From: Bradyrhizobium sp. WSM3983
Lineage (GTDB): Bacteria > Pseudomonadota > Alphaproteobacteria > Rhizobiales > Xanthobacteraceae
Reading direction: 5' to 3'
DNA: 64,000 nucleotides
Assembly (NCBI RefSeq): GCF_000473045.1
Contig: NZ_AXAY01000004.1
Location: forward strand, 248,001-312,000
A program made the position numbers and the translations under genes. Shown in pieces: positions 50,735 through 60,838 of the stretch. Each line of letters starts with the position of its first letter. Position 1 is the first letter of the stretch. Under the pieces are notes generated by a model that was given only the letters and a program-made list of their open reading frames with translations, was not told where the DNA came from and searched no databases.

Positions 50735-52225
50735 ATGAGCGATCCGACTTCGCACATTTGGCGGCTTTGCTTGGATCAAGCGAATGGGATGATCGAAGCC
50801 GCTCATCGCCTGAACGAAACGCAGAGATGGCCCCATATTGTCTATCACCTTGGCTTGCTTGCTCTGGAGGAGGTCGGGAAAGCAAGCATGGTGGCGGCCA
50901 AATCCGTCCCAAATGCGCTTTCTGATGGTGATTGGTTCGATCGGTGGTTTGATAGTCACCGCCGAAAGTTGCAATGGGCGGTTTGGTCTCCACTAACAAG
51001 GCTTGATCCGGCAGACTTTGAACAGGCTCGGCAATTTGCCGAACGCGCCCATAGAATGCGGCTGGACTCGCTGTACGTCGATACGAACGCGGATCTGGCA
51101 GATCCGCCGCCCCATCAAAAAGTTCTGCAGGACGACGCTGATCAGGTTCTCGTGCTTGCCCAGTCCCGCCTAGAACATGAATTGCAGTCGAAAGAGACCG
51201 CGCTAGAGGTAGACGAACTCACGACGTGGTTTCTGGACACCGTGGCCGACCAGGACCGGTCGCGCACTCTACTTAGTCCGAGCTTCCTTCGGCAATTTGA
51301 GGCTTTGGGAGCTAAACCAAGAGATTGGGCCGCCTGGGCTAGAACCGAGATGGCGCGACTTGACGCAGAAGCCGAAGAGTTTCTGAAAGCGGAGCTCGCG
51401 AGGCCCGCCGTGGCTTCCGAAGCGGCCAAACCGAAATGGAGGGCGAACGCGCCGGTTTACACACCATCGCATTCGCTCAGGCCAAAAATTTTGGCGAGAT
51501 GGAACGATCATATAGAGCCGGTCCAGTTTCTCTGGACCGGAAAGAAGGACACGCTCACCCTTCAGGTATCTTTGAGCGACAATCGACCTCTTCAGGATCT
51601 AGCTGGCAGGCTCATCAGCCTAAGCAAGTTGGCTATAGCGTGCATCAGCATCGGAAGTCTCGGCTATTTCTGGTTCCAACGGCCGGGCTTCCAGCAAAAG
51701 ATGTTCAAAGAGGTTCGCGACCTTGAGCACAACCGACCCATGGATCTCGTTACGTCAGAGACCTTCTGGGATGACGGTCGAGCTGTAGCACTCACGGATG
51801 CGCATATCGATAACGCTCTGCGTTGCATGATGGCGTATGCGCCGCTGCCGGAAGCCGAAGCTGAGCCCATTTTTGCGCCGTACTTTAACGGCCTCGCAAT
51901 GATTGCAAAGTCGGACACGTTTTACCGCTTCGATGATTTGGCTCGGCATGAATTTGTGAGGAGCCTGGCCGGAGCATTGCGTCACTACGGCGGGTGGAGC
52001 GGGCGTTCAGACGAATTTGAAGCTTGTCTCCATCGCTGCTTCGCTCCGTTCATGCCAGAGTGGCAACACCGCGAGAAGGTATTTCAATCACTCAAAACGC
52101 TGGGTGATCCAAGCGATACCCCGCTTGTTAATTTGCGTACCGCAAAGCACATGGCGGACCTTTACTTAGTGCACACTGCTAGTCAAACGTGGAAAAACAT
52201 TCTCGATAAGCGCCCGGCTGATTAG
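50735..52225 (+). CDS. AbiV family abortive-infection-type protein
   Basis: A 496-residue protein whose N-terminal part (about residues 5-180) matches the AbiV family: LCLDQANGMIEAAHRLNET and VYHLGLLALEEVGKASMVAA. In lactococci, AbiV interferes with translation during phage infection. The C-terminal 300 residues are not recognised and may be a sensor or interaction part. The ATG at 50735 has GACGAGGGG upstream. It is followed 10 bp later by an AlbA_2 gene and then a TIGR02391 gene, an arrangement seen in defence regions. Local GC is lower than in the core genes. Function as phage defence is inferred. Confidence 0.8.
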   Translation: MSDPTSHIWRLCLDQANGMIEAAHRLNETQRWPHIVYHLGLLALEEVGKASMVAAKSVPNALSDGDWFDRWFDSHRRKLQWAVWSPLTRLDPADFEQARQFAERAHRMRLDSLYVDTNADLADPPPHQKVLQDDADQVLVLAQSRLEHELQSKETALEVDELTTWFLDTVADQDRSRTLLSPSFLRQFEALGAKPRDWAAWARTEMARLDAEAEEFLKAELARPAVASEAAKPKWRANAPVYTPSHSLRPKILARWNDHIEPVQFLWTGKKDTLTLQVSLSDNRPLQDLAGRLISLSKLAIACISIGSLGYFWFQRPGFQQKMFKEVRDLEHNRPMDLVTSETFWDDGRAVALTDAHIDNALRCMMAYAPLPEAEAEPIFAPYFNGLAMIAKSDTFYRFDDLARHEFVRSLAGALRHYGGWSGRSDEFEACLHRCFAPFMPEWQHREKVFQSLKTLGDPSDTPLVNLRTAKHMADLYLVHTASQTWKNILDKRPAD

Positions 52226-52235
52226 GGAGGACAAC

Positions 52236-53501
52236 ATGACTTCTGAGATATTCGAATTGCCGATTGAATCGATCACAGTTGCCCACATCCACTCGCTAAT
52301 AGCTTCCCAGGCGGAGGAAGGGCCGCGCTTCGAATTGAAGAGAGCGCTGGCTACGAATGACGGCCGCCCCGACCGCTGGATGCGCGACCAGAGCGCAATT
52401 GGCAGTGTTGCCCGCGACGATATAGCTAAAGAGCTTGTTGCGTTCGCTAACGCCTACGGTGGCGTTATCATTGTCGGCATCGAAGAAACGGACGATAGCC
52501 CGAAGCGCGCTAACTCGATCTTCGAGCCCATTATACCGTCTGTCCATGACTGCGCGGATCGGCTGGTCCAATCGTTGCGGAGCGTGATTGATCCGCCTAT
52601 TCCTATGCTCGAGGCGCGCGGCATTGAGGTCGCGGACGGAGGTGGTGTCATAGTCTTGCGGGTTGGGTCTTCGCCGTCAGCGCCTCATGGCTTCGGGCGT
52701 CCATCAAATGCTTATGTTCGGCGGGGTAGCAATTCAGAGCCGCTTGCGATGCGGGATATCCAGTCAATCTTCTACGAGCGCCGAACTAGGCTCGAACGGG
52801 TGGCGCGGATCTCCGAAGAGCAGTTTAAGGCTGCTGATGATGCAGCACGGCATTGGCGTGCTGGGAAACTGGTTCAGCCGGACACTAATCAGCCGATAGA
52901 TTCATCAAACGGGTTACTGTTTCAGCTCTCGCTCGTCAGCTCAGAAGATATGGCTATCGATAACTTACCGGATCGTTTTCACCGGAAGCCGATTAGAATT
53001 GCTAAGCCGAATATCAGGAGTCTCGTTGAGCTTCCGGGTTGGACCTCTGAGTGGAAGCGCGGATACCGATCCGTTGAATACCCCTTCAGCTACTCCTCGA
53101 ACCTGTCCAAGGTTTCTCTTCGAGCGGATGGCCTGCTCAACGTGTTGCTTGTTCGGTCGGATAATAAGTTTCATCCATCATGGTACTCCGCCATAATAGC
53201 TCAGAGCTTTCTTCTGGTTGAATGGTTACGCCGCTGGTTAGGACGACCCGATGTCGAGTTCATGGTCCAAGGCAAATTTGAGAAGGCTGGGAATCCCGCG
53301 ATAGCCCACAGCAATGGTCATTTTGACACTTGGGTGAGCATTCCTTGGGATTCGGCCGTAATCGGACCCTATTCGCTGACATCACGGGCGAACTTCCCCG
53401 CGACGCATGACGTGATCGAACGCGAGGTGTGGGATCTGTTCGGCGCCAAGCGAGATGGTCCGTTGATAGTGGACTGGGATCTAGATCTAGGGCTGAACTA
53501 A
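52236..53501 (+). CDS. AlbA_2 (Schlafen-like) domain protein
   Basis: A 421-residue protein. The N-terminal 150 residues contain GPRFELKRALATNDGRPDRW, DIAKELVAFANAYGGVIIVG and IEETDDSPKRANSI, the ExK / NAxGG / GxxD blocks of the AlbA_2 or Schlafen AlbA family, which has nucleic-acid-binding and sometimes nuclease activity. The remainder is unrecognised. It starts 10 bp after the AbiV gene and is followed by the TIGR02391 gene after 21 bp, so the three are one transcriptional unit. A defence role is inferred from context. Confidence 0.85.
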   Translation: MTSEIFELPIESITVAHIHSLIASQAEEGPRFELKRALATNDGRPDRWMRDQSAIGSVARDDIAKELVAFANAYGGVIIVGIEETDDSPKRANSIFEPIIPSVHDCADRLVQSLRSVIDPPIPMLEARGIEVADGGGVIVLRVGSSPSAPHGFGRPSNAYVRRGSNSEPLAMRDIQSIFYERRTRLERVARISEEQFKAADDAARHWRAGKLVQPDTNQPIDSSNGLLFQLSLVSSEDMAIDNLPDRFHRKPIRIAKPNIRSLVELPGWTSEWKRGYRSVEYPFSYSSNLSKVSLRADGLLNVLLVRSDNKFHPSWYSAIIAQSFLLVEWLRRWLGRPDVEFMVQGKFEKAGNPAIAHSNGHFDTWVSIPWDSAVIGPYSLTSRANFPATHDVIEREVWDLFGAKRDGPLIVDWDLDLGLN

Positions 53502-53522
53502 GCCGAAGCGGGTGGAGTTACA

Positions 53523-54248
53523 GTGCCAAAGCTTTTCAATCATTCGTTCAAGTCGATTGAGCAACTGAACCGGGCCTCGCCTGAGCGGGTTGGCATTGCC
53601 ATTGTGCTCCATATGCAGGTGCAAGGCGGTCGATTTTCACCGCACAACTTTCAGACCGACATCAACCACTGGTTTGCTAACCAAGGCTCTCCGCCTTGGC
53701 TGATGCAACGCATCTCGGAAGGCATGATGTGGGCACAGCAAATGCTTCTTGCAGTGCCGGATCTCAGTCAATCAGCCGGTGCATGGTACGTCCTTAGCAG
53801 GACGGGGATCGAGTTTGAGCCGGAGGTCGATCTTGAGAGACTTCAAATCGAGCGACTTCTTCCCGATTTTCTATTGCATCCAGACGTGCGAGAGGCATCA
53901 GCGGAGATATTCAAGATCGGCCGCTACGACGCCGCGGTATTCGAGGCGTTTAAGCTAGTCGAGACAGAAATACGGGAGGCCGCAGGCTTGCCAGCAGAGG
54001 CCCATGGCATGCCCATGGTGGCCAAGGCGTTCAATGCTGAAAGCGGTCCTCTGATGCTATCGAGCGATCCGGCCGGCGAGCGACAAGGCATGCAGCAATT
54101 CATGGCGGGCGCCGTCAGCGTCTTTAAAAATCCGAGAAGTCACAGAAATGTTGATCTGTCGGATCCGAGAGAGGCCGCAGAGATGTTGATAATTGCAAGT
54201 CACCTTTTGCGGATTGTCGGCAGCCGGCGAACTCGATCTAGCACCTAA
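53523..54248 (+). CDS. TIGR02391 (Ymh) family protein
   Basis: A 241-residue protein. The C-terminal part matches the Ymh/TIGR02391 family: IGRYDAAVFEAFKLVETEIR, then LPAEAHGMPMVAKAFNAESG, AGAVSVFKNPRSHRN and AAEMLIIASHLLRIV. The NPRSHRN motif is the Arg-x-His pattern of HEPN-like RNase domains. GTG 53523 follows GGTGGAG. These proteins are common in defence loci next to restriction or AlbA-type genes. Third gene of the AbiV/AlbA_2/Ymh set. Confidence 0.85.
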   Translation: MPKLFNHSFKSIEQLNRASPERVGIAIVLHMQVQGGRFSPHNFQTDINHWFANQGSPPWLMQRISEGMMWAQQMLLAVPDLSQSAGAWYVLSRTGIEFEPEVDLERLQIERLLPDFLLHPDVREASAEIFKIGRYDAAVFEAFKLVETEIREAAGLPAEAHGMPMVAKAFNAESGPLMLSSDPAGERQGMQQFMAGAVSVFKNPRSHRNVDLSDPREAAEMLIIASHLLRIVGSRRTRSST

Positions 54249-54333
54249 GATTAACCATTTCTTAGGAAAGCGAGCACGAAAGCACTTCTGCGTTGTAGTG
54301 TTGCCTCATTTCTAGCAGGCGGCATTCCCAATT

Positions 54334-54990
54334 ATGACTTACCTCGACAGAGTCACGCCGGTAGTAGATCTAACGATTTCCAGGCTGGCATCGCAGCGTT
54401 TCTTGGTTGACCCAATCTCGGGCGAAAAATTCTCCCGACAAACCAGCATCATCAGCTCAGCCTACAAGCGCCATGGCGCGATCCTTGAAGTTGCTATCAG
54501 GGAAAGTCTTCGTGAGAGCAACCGACATCGAGTTTGGAGGGAGGATGCTTTTAAAGTCTCCCGTGCTGCGGACCAAATTGTTGGGCAGCAGACTGACGAA
54601 GCGTACTCGTCCACAACGCTTCCCTACGGCGAGGCTGTCCGCACATTGCAGATCGATATGATCGCATTCGACGACGCGGACAAGACCCTTCGCGCCTACG
54701 AGATTAAGCGGGGAAACGGCGCGTTCGACGCTGGCAAGATTCGGTCAATCCGCCGAGACCTGAACGTCACCCAGATGCTCCTCAAAAGCTATGGGGAAAC
54801 CTTCAAGGTGAACCCCGTGAAGGCCGAAGCCCGTGTTATCTTCTATTATGGTCTTCGTTCGTTGCCGAGGCCGTACTCGTTGATCGGATCTGAACTTAAC
54901 GATCACTTCGGCTTCGCCGTGTACGATCTGGTCGAGACGGCAAATGCTTACTTCCGCCAGAAGCTCCACGAGCTGCTAGAGCGGATCTGA
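54334..54990 (+). CDS. Putative PD-(D/E)xK nuclease-fold protein
   Basis: A 218-residue protein. The segment LQIDMIAFDDADKTLRAYEI followed by KRGNGAF (about residues 105-130) gives Asp...Glu-x-Lys, the metal-binding pattern of PD-(D/E)xK restriction-type nucleases. It is followed 8 bp later by an adenine methyltransferase gene, which supports a restriction-modification-like pair. No other family match is recognised. Catalytic activity is inferred from the short motif and the partner gene. Confidence 0.6.
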   Translation: MTYLDRVTPVVDLTISRLASQRFLVDPISGEKFSRQTSIISSAYKRHGAILEVAIRESLRESNRHRVWREDAFKVSRAADQIVGQQTDEAYSSTTLPYGEAVRTLQIDMIAFDDADKTLRAYEIKRGNGAFDAGKIRSIRRDLNVTQMLLKSYGETFKVNPVKAEARVIFYYGLRSLPRPYSLIGSELNDHFGFAVYDLVETANAYFRQKLHELLERI

Positions 54991-54998
54991 GGGGCGAA

Positions 54999-55619
54999 AT
55001 GCAAAACACGTCGCATGCTGTGATGGCTCAGCGGGTCGAGGCAGCAGACAGTCTCGATAATTTCCCAACGCCCCCCTGGGCCACGAGAGCCCTCCTCCAG
55101 CATGTGATTGCCGACGCAGGCCCATTTCGCAAGCTGAGTTGCCTTGAGCCGGCGTGCGGGGCTGGCCATATGGCCAAACCGCTCAAGGAGTTCTTTGGGA
55201 GGGTGAAGGCGTCAGACGTTCATCCGTATGGCTATGGATCTGTCGCTGATTTTCTGACCACCCCATTGGAGGCAGGTTCGGTCGATTGGATCATCACCAA
55301 TCCTCCGTTTAGGCTGGCAGAAGATTTCATTAAGCGTGCGCTGATCGGGGCCAGGCACGGTGTCGCTATATTGGCGCGAACGGTCTTTATCGAGAGCGTC
55401 GGGCGCTACCGCGAGATTTTCGAGCAGACGCCACCGACCAAGTTTGCCCAGTTCACCGAGCGTGTGCCGATGGTGAAGGGCAGGCTTGACCGAAAGGCGT
55501 CCACGGCGACAGGCTATGCTTGGATCGTTTGGGAAAAGAAGGTGAAACAGCCGCCACGGTTAGTGTGGGTGCCACCTTGTAGAAAAATCCTAGAGCGAGC
55601 CGACGACTATCGGAATTGA
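54999..55619 (+). CDS. N6-adenine DNA methyltransferase-like protein
   Basis: A 206-residue SAM-dependent methyltransferase. Motif I reads LEPACGAGHMAKPL (about residues 48-61) and motif IV reads IITNPPFRLAEDFI, the NPPF form used by adenine-N6 methylases. No separate target-recognition domain is evident, so specificity may be set by short loops. It starts 8 bp after the nuclease-like gene. Similar small methylases occur in phages and islands of Rhizobiales. The tRNA-Phe gene begins about 100 bp downstream. Confidence 0.82.
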   Translation: MQNTSHAVMAQRVEAADSLDNFPTPPWATRALLQHVIADAGPFRKLSCLEPACGAGHMAKPLKEFFGRVKASDVHPYGYGSVADFLTTPLEAGSVDWIITNPPFRLAEDFIKRALIGARHGVAILARTVFIESVGRYREIFEQTPPTKFAQFTERVPMVKGRLDRKASTATGYAWIVWEKKVKQPPRLVWVPPCRKILERADDYRN

Positions 55620-55721
55620 GGGGCGCCCGCCGCAATTGCGTCCCCGGCGCGTCCCCCATCGAAAGGGGGCAGCTTAGCGCCAGGACACTTGGGCTTAAGA
55701 CCCTGCTTTATCTAGGGAAAA

Positions 55722-55797
55722 TGGTGCCCAGGGGCGGAATCGAACCACCGACACTGCGATTTTCAGTCGCATGCTCTACCAACTGAGCTACCTGGGC
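55722..55797 (-). tRNA. tRNA-Phe (GAA)
   Basis: On the minus strand the 76-nt sequence starts GCCCAGGTAGCTCAGTTGG, has the anticodon loop ACTGAAAATC with GAA, the T-loop GGTTCGATTCC and ends CTGGGCACCA, with CCA encoded. Acceptor stem GCCCAGG pairs with CCTGGGC. Its 3' end faces the defence-gene region, the usual orientation of an integration site. Confidence 0.97.
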
Positions 55798-55994
55798 ATG
55801 CTGAGGGAAGGACCCAAAGAGAAGGTCAAGGCCCATCGAGCGGGCGGTTTATAGTGGGCTCGCGGCGGCCTGTCTACCCACGCTTCGTCTTCGGCTTCGC
55901 GAGGCGCGGCCCGGCTGTGCACAAGGTGGGGCGGGCTTGCCGCAGCCGGCACGCGGAGCGGCGGGCACCAGATTAAGCCACTGATATTACTTTA

Positions 55995-56177
55995 TTATTC
56001 GATGTCATCCACCTCGTCGTCGCGACCGGGGATGACATAAGAGCCCTTCAGCCAGCGGTTCAGGTCGACGTCGCGGCAGCGCGAGGAGCAGAACGGACGG
56101 GCAGCCCGCGCCTGCGGCTTGCCGCAGATCGGGCAGGTTTTGAGGGGTCCGGCGGGCTTTTTGACGTGGTCGTCCAT
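55995..56177 (-). CDS. yacG: DNA gyrase inhibitor YacG
   Basis: A 60-residue zinc protein. The four Cys ligands are visible as KTCPICGKP and FCSSRCRDVD, with the conserved LNRWLKGSYVIPG after them. YacG binds zinc and, in E. coli, inhibits DNA gyrase. It is the distal gene of the DUF2948-hisD-UPF0262-phosphatase-Maf block; the gap to maf is 136 bp. Start and length are typical. Confidence 0.92.
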   Translation of the reverse strand: MDDHVKKPAGPLKTCPICGKPQARAARPFCSSRCRDVDLNRWLKGSYVIPGRDDEVDDIE

Positions 56178-56313
56178 GATGGCGGCAGTCTACACGAGGT
56201 GAGAGGGTTCAAGAGCCCCCCGGCAAACGGGTTCCTGCGACGGGCGCGCCGGACCCCCGCCGGCCGATTCTACGGTGCATGGGGTTGTTTTCGAGATTTT
56301 TGTCGGGCCGAGC

Positions 56314-56943
56314 TCAGACCGCGGTCGCGTTGAGCCAGCCGAAGCGGATCGGAAAGCCTTCACCGCCGAGCAGCGTGGTGGTCTCGTAGAGCGGCAGGCC
56401 GACGACGTTGCTGTAGGACCCGACCATCTTTACCACGAACGAGCCGGCGATGCCCTGCACCGCGTAGCCGCCGGCTTTGCCGCGCCATTCGCCGGAGCCG
56501 ATATAGGCCTGGATGTCGTCTTCCGACAGGCGCTTGAAGCGGACGCGGGTCTCGACGAGGCGCTGGCGAAAAGCCTCGCGCGGCGTCACCAGGCAGATCG
56601 CGGTGTAGACGCGGTGGTTGCGGCCCGACAGCAGCCGCAGGCACTGCGCGGCCTCGTCGACGAGATTGGCCTTGGGCAGGATGCGGCGGCCGACCGCCAC
56701 GACCGTATCGGCGGACAAGATGAAGGCGCCGCGGAGCTCGTCGTCGAGCTGCACCGATTTGAGCGCCGCATCGGCCTTGGCCCTCGCGAGGCGATTGGCG
56801 CAGGCGCGCGGCAGCTCGCCCCGCCTCGGCGTCTCGTCGACGTCGGCCGGCCGGAGCGCGTCCGGGTCGATGCCGGCCTGGTTGAGCAGCGACAGGCGCC
56901 GCGGCGAACCGGAGGCAAGAACGAATTTGGGGCGGCCGAGCAT
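56314..56943 (-). CDS. maf: Maf-like nucleotide pyrophosphatase
   Basis: A 209-residue Maf/Ham1-fold protein. It opens with [19 protein letters not shown], the family signature, and contains [19 protein letters not shown] and [20 protein letters not shown]. Maf proteins remove non-canonical or modified nucleoside triphosphates in the cytoplasm. It belongs to the conserved block with yacG and the low-Mr phosphatase gene. Confidence 0.92.
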   Translation of the reverse strand: MLGRPKFVLASGSPRRLSLLNQAGIDPDALRPADVDETPRRGELPRACANRLARAKADAALKSVQLDDELRGAFILSADTVVAVGRRILPKANLVDEAAQCLRLLSGRNHRVYTAICLVTPREAFRQRLVETRVRFKRLSEDDIQAYIGSGEWRGKAGGYAVQGIAGSFVVKMVGSYSNVVGLPLYETTTLLGGEGFPIRFGWLNATAV

Positions 56944-57101
56944 CAGGTGATTTTTGGGAGACGAGGCAGGGGGTGAATTGCGCGCGGAACCTATCGGAAG
57001 GGGGCTGATTTCACAACCCGGGAACCCCGACTTTGGCGATTCGGGGCGTCCAACATGCGTGTGCCCTCAGTCTGTGACGCGGGTGTTACGCCAACCCAAT
57101 G

Positions 57102-57569
57102 CTACCCGCTCGCGGCGCCGACCTTGGCGAAACGCCGGCGGATCCGCATCAGGAGCTGGTCGCAGACTTCGCGGTAGGCGGCGAGCTTCTGGTCACGGCT
57201 GCCCTCGATGATGGTGGGGTCCTGCGTCGGCCAGTATTCGACGTCGGCCGCGAGCGTGCGGGTCAGCTCCAGCGCCTTGTGGTGCGCCTCCGGCGAGAGC
57301 GTGACGATGAGGTCGAAATTCAGCCCCTCCCAGTCCTCCAGCTCCTCAAAGGTCTGCGGCTTGTGGGTGGAGATGTCCTGGCCGAGCTCGGCCATCACGG
57401 CGATGGCGAACGGATCGAGCTCACCCTTTCGGGCACCGGCCGATTTCACGTAGAGGCCTTGCGGAAACATGTGCTGCAGCAGGCTCGCGGCCATCGGCGA
57501 GCGCACGCTGTTCATCGCGCAGGCGAACAGCACTGATTGTGGATCGCGTGCGCGTGGCGGACCCGCCAT
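57102..57569 (-). CDS. Low-molecular-weight protein tyrosine phosphatase family
   Basis: A 155-residue protein with the LMW-PTP P-loop variant FACAMNSVRSPMA (C-x5-R, residues 15-27), where the usual C-x-G-N-x-C-R-S is altered, and the acidic-loop segment YWPTQDPTIIEG with the general-acid Asp. This variant is seen in rhizobial ArsC/LMWP-like proteins in the hisD block. It may be a phosphatase or an arsenate-reductase-like protein. Its context is conserved between UPF0262 and maf. Confidence 0.85.
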   Translation of the reverse strand: MAGPPRARDPQSVLFACAMNSVRSPMAASLLQHMFPQGLYVKSAGARKGELDPFAIAVMAELGQDISTHKPQTFEELEDWEGLNFDLIVTLSPEAHHKALELTRTLAADVEYWPTQDPTIIEGSRDQKLAAYREVCDQLLMRIRRRFAKVGAASG

Positions 57570-57591
57570 CGCGGTTAGGCCCTTTTGATAG

Positions 57592-57642
57592 AGGGCATGG
57601 CCTCGTCGGAAAACCGCTGCACACTTTTCCGGGCCATGCCCT
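57592..57642. repeat. Intergenic inverted repeat (AGGGCATGGCC type)
   Basis: AGGGCATGGCC and GGCCATGCCCT are perfect inverted ends of a 51-bp segment with GTCGGAAAACCGCTGCACACTTTTCCG-like filling, here in two parts: GTCGGAAAACCGCTGC and ACTTTTCCG. Similar sequences are frequent between genes in Bradyrhizobium. It follows the UPF0262 stop by overlap of 2 bp and could act as a terminator. Confidence 0.6.
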
Positions 57643-58134
57643 AGCCCTTCCAGTGAAGAACAGTGATGAGCGTGAACAGGCGGCGCGAGGTCTCGAAATC
57701 GACCCGCACCTTGCCCTTGAGCCGCTCCTGCAGCGTACGCGATCCCTCGTCATGGATGCCGCGGCGGCCCATGTCGATGGCCTCGATCTTGTCCGGGGTC
57801 GCGGTGCGGATCGCCTGATAGTAGCTGTCGCAGATCATGAAATAGTCCTTCACGATCCGCCGGAACGGCGTCAGCGACAGCAGATGCGCGACCACGGGCG
57901 TGCCGTCCTCGCGGCGGATGTCGAACATCAGCCGGCTGCCGGTGATGCCGATATGCAGCGTGAACGGCCCCTTGCCGTCCGCACCATCGGGCGCGAACAG
58001 GTTCTGCTCGATCAGGTCGTAGATCGCGATCGCGCGCTCGTGCTCGATGTCGGGCCCGGAACGGCCGATCGAGTCCTCGTCGAGGGTGACCGCGACGATG
58101 CGATTGGTCGAGTCGTCCTGTTCGGGCGGCTTTG

Positions 58135-58138
<4 letters not shown>
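57641..58138 (-). CDS. UPF0262 family protein
   Basis: A 165-residue protein of the UPF0262 family, confined to Alphaproteobacteria. Conserved parts are [58 protein letters not shown] and the [20 protein letters not shown] helix. No catalytic residues are known. The ATG at 58138 overlaps the hisD stop (ATGA), showing coupling; longer frames run into hisD. Function unknown. Confidence 0.88.
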
Positions 58139-59430
<1,292 letters not shown>

Positions 59431-59620
59431 TTTTGGCTTGGCTTCTGCTTGTTTGGAGGGCGCAGTCTGGCTCACCGGCCCCCTGCTCAATGGCGCGGCG
59501 GGGAAGCTGCGTCAACCCTTGCAGTCGACCCTTGGCAGTCAACCCTTGGAGGCCAATGCTTGGAAGCTACCGTTCCTGCGATGGCCTGGGCCGGCCGGTT
59601 CGGCTGGTATACAGGCAACC

Positions 59621-60070
59621 TCACCCCTCTCCCTCGATCCCCAGACCCGTTCCCAATTCGTCCGTCCCCAGATCCGTCAGCTCGCATTCCAGGCATTCGA
59701 CGTCGAGGCGGATGGCGCCACCCTGGGCAAACAGCAAGAGCGCGCTGCCGCTAGGCTCCTCGTCGCGGCCGTCCCGGGGATGAAACTCGATGCCGACGAG
59801 GTCCAGGACCGCCTCAAGTGTCGCGAGATCGATGTTGCGCGACTTGCAGGCGAGCACGCGGTCGAAGCGGAGCGCTGAGATCAGCCGGCGTGGCTCGGTC
59901 TCGCCCACCAGCGTCTGCTCCCAGTCCAGCCGGCTCATGCCGACCACCAGGCGCTTCTCGCCCTGCCGCCAGATGATGTCGGAAGGCTGCACCCGGGCAT
60001 CCTGCACATGGGTCGAGATCACGGCGAGATCGTCGGCATCGAGCGCGATCAGTTTGAGCGGGGGAGACAT
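59621..60070 (-). CDS. DUF2948 family protein
   Basis: A 149-residue protein of the DUF2948 family, characteristically found upstream of hisD in Rhizobiales. Conserved parts are LKLIALDADDLAVISTHVQD, DIIWRQGEKRLVVGMSRLDW, RRLISALRFDRVLACKSRNI and LLLFAQGGAIRLDVECLECE. The ATG at 60070 has GAGGAGAAG about 9 bp upstream. Function unknown. It lies 190 bp from hisD. Confidence 0.85.
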   Translation of the reverse strand: MSPPLKLIALDADDLAVISTHVQDARVQPSDIIWRQGEKRLVVGMSRLDWEQTLVGETEPRRLISALRFDRVLACKSRNIDLATLEAVLDLVGIEFHPRDGRDEEPSGSALLLFAQGGAIRLDVECLECELTDLGTDELGTGLGIEGEG

Positions 60071-60152
60071 CACCGACACTTCTCCTCGAGGGCTGATACG
60101 GCTCAACGCGCAGGGCTGCCGAAATTTCCGCGCAAACTAGCGGCCGCGCCGA

Positions 60153-60812
60153 CTAGAGGCTATTGATATCCTCCATTTCCAGCACCTGCTTGGGATAGCC
60201 GACCCGGGCGACATGGATCATGGCGCGGCCGATCTGCTCGGTCGAGGTGACGAGCCGGGGCGAGATCCGGCGCAGCACCGACCATAGCGGCCAGGTCACG
60301 TCGTAGACCGCCTGCACCCAGGCCGTCTTCGAGCGGATCCCGTGCAGAGGCTGGATCGCGCCGGGCCGGAACATATAGGCCGCCCTGAACGGCAGCTTGA
60401 GCAGATCGTTCTCGGTCTTGCCCTTGACGCGCGCCCACATCCGCGAGCCCTGCTCGGTGGAATCGGTGCCGGCGCCGGTGACATAGGTGAAGGTCATCTG
60501 CGGATTGAGCCGCGCCAGCGTCGTCGCCGCCGCGAGCGTGATGTCGTAGGTGAGATGGCGGTAGCGCTCTTCGCTCATGCCGATCGAGGAAACGCCGAGG
60601 CAGAAGAAGCAGGCATCGAAGCCGGTGAGCTGCGTCTCGATCGCCGAATAGTCGGTGAAATCGTCGTGGGTGATCTCGGTGAGCTTGGCATTGCGCACGC
60701 CGGTCGAACTGCGCCCGACCACGAGGACGCGCTCAACGCCGGCATCGACCAGGCACTCACGCAACACACCCTGCCCGACCATGCCGGTCGCGCCGAAAAT
60801 GATGACACGCAT
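60153..60812 (-). CDS. NAD(P)-binding epimerase/oxidoreductase-like protein
   Basis: A 219-residue Rossmann-fold protein. It starts MRVIIFGATGMVGQGVLREC, the GxxGxxG signature of atypical SDRs, and contains FFCLGVSSIGMSEERYRHLT and a C-terminal part with PFRAAYMFRPGAIQPL. Such proteins often resemble NmrA-like or HTATIP2-like regulators. GGTGGGGAC precedes ATG 60812; an ATGA overlap with the upstream SDR gene at 60842 is an alternative start that adds 10 residues. Confidence 0.8.
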   Translation of the reverse strand: MRVIIFGATGMVGQGVLRECLVDAGVERVLVVGRSSTGVRNAKLTEITHDDFTDYSAIETQLTGFDACFFCLGVSSIGMSEERYRHLTYDITLAAATTLARLNPQMTFTYVTGAGTDSTEQGSRMWARVKGKTENDLLKLPFRAAYMFRPGAIQPLHGIRSKTAWVQAVYDVTWPLWSVLRRISPRLVTSTEQIGRAMIHVARVGYPKQVLEMEDINSL

Positions 60813-60838
60813 CGGGACGTCCCCACCAGAGTCGCGGC

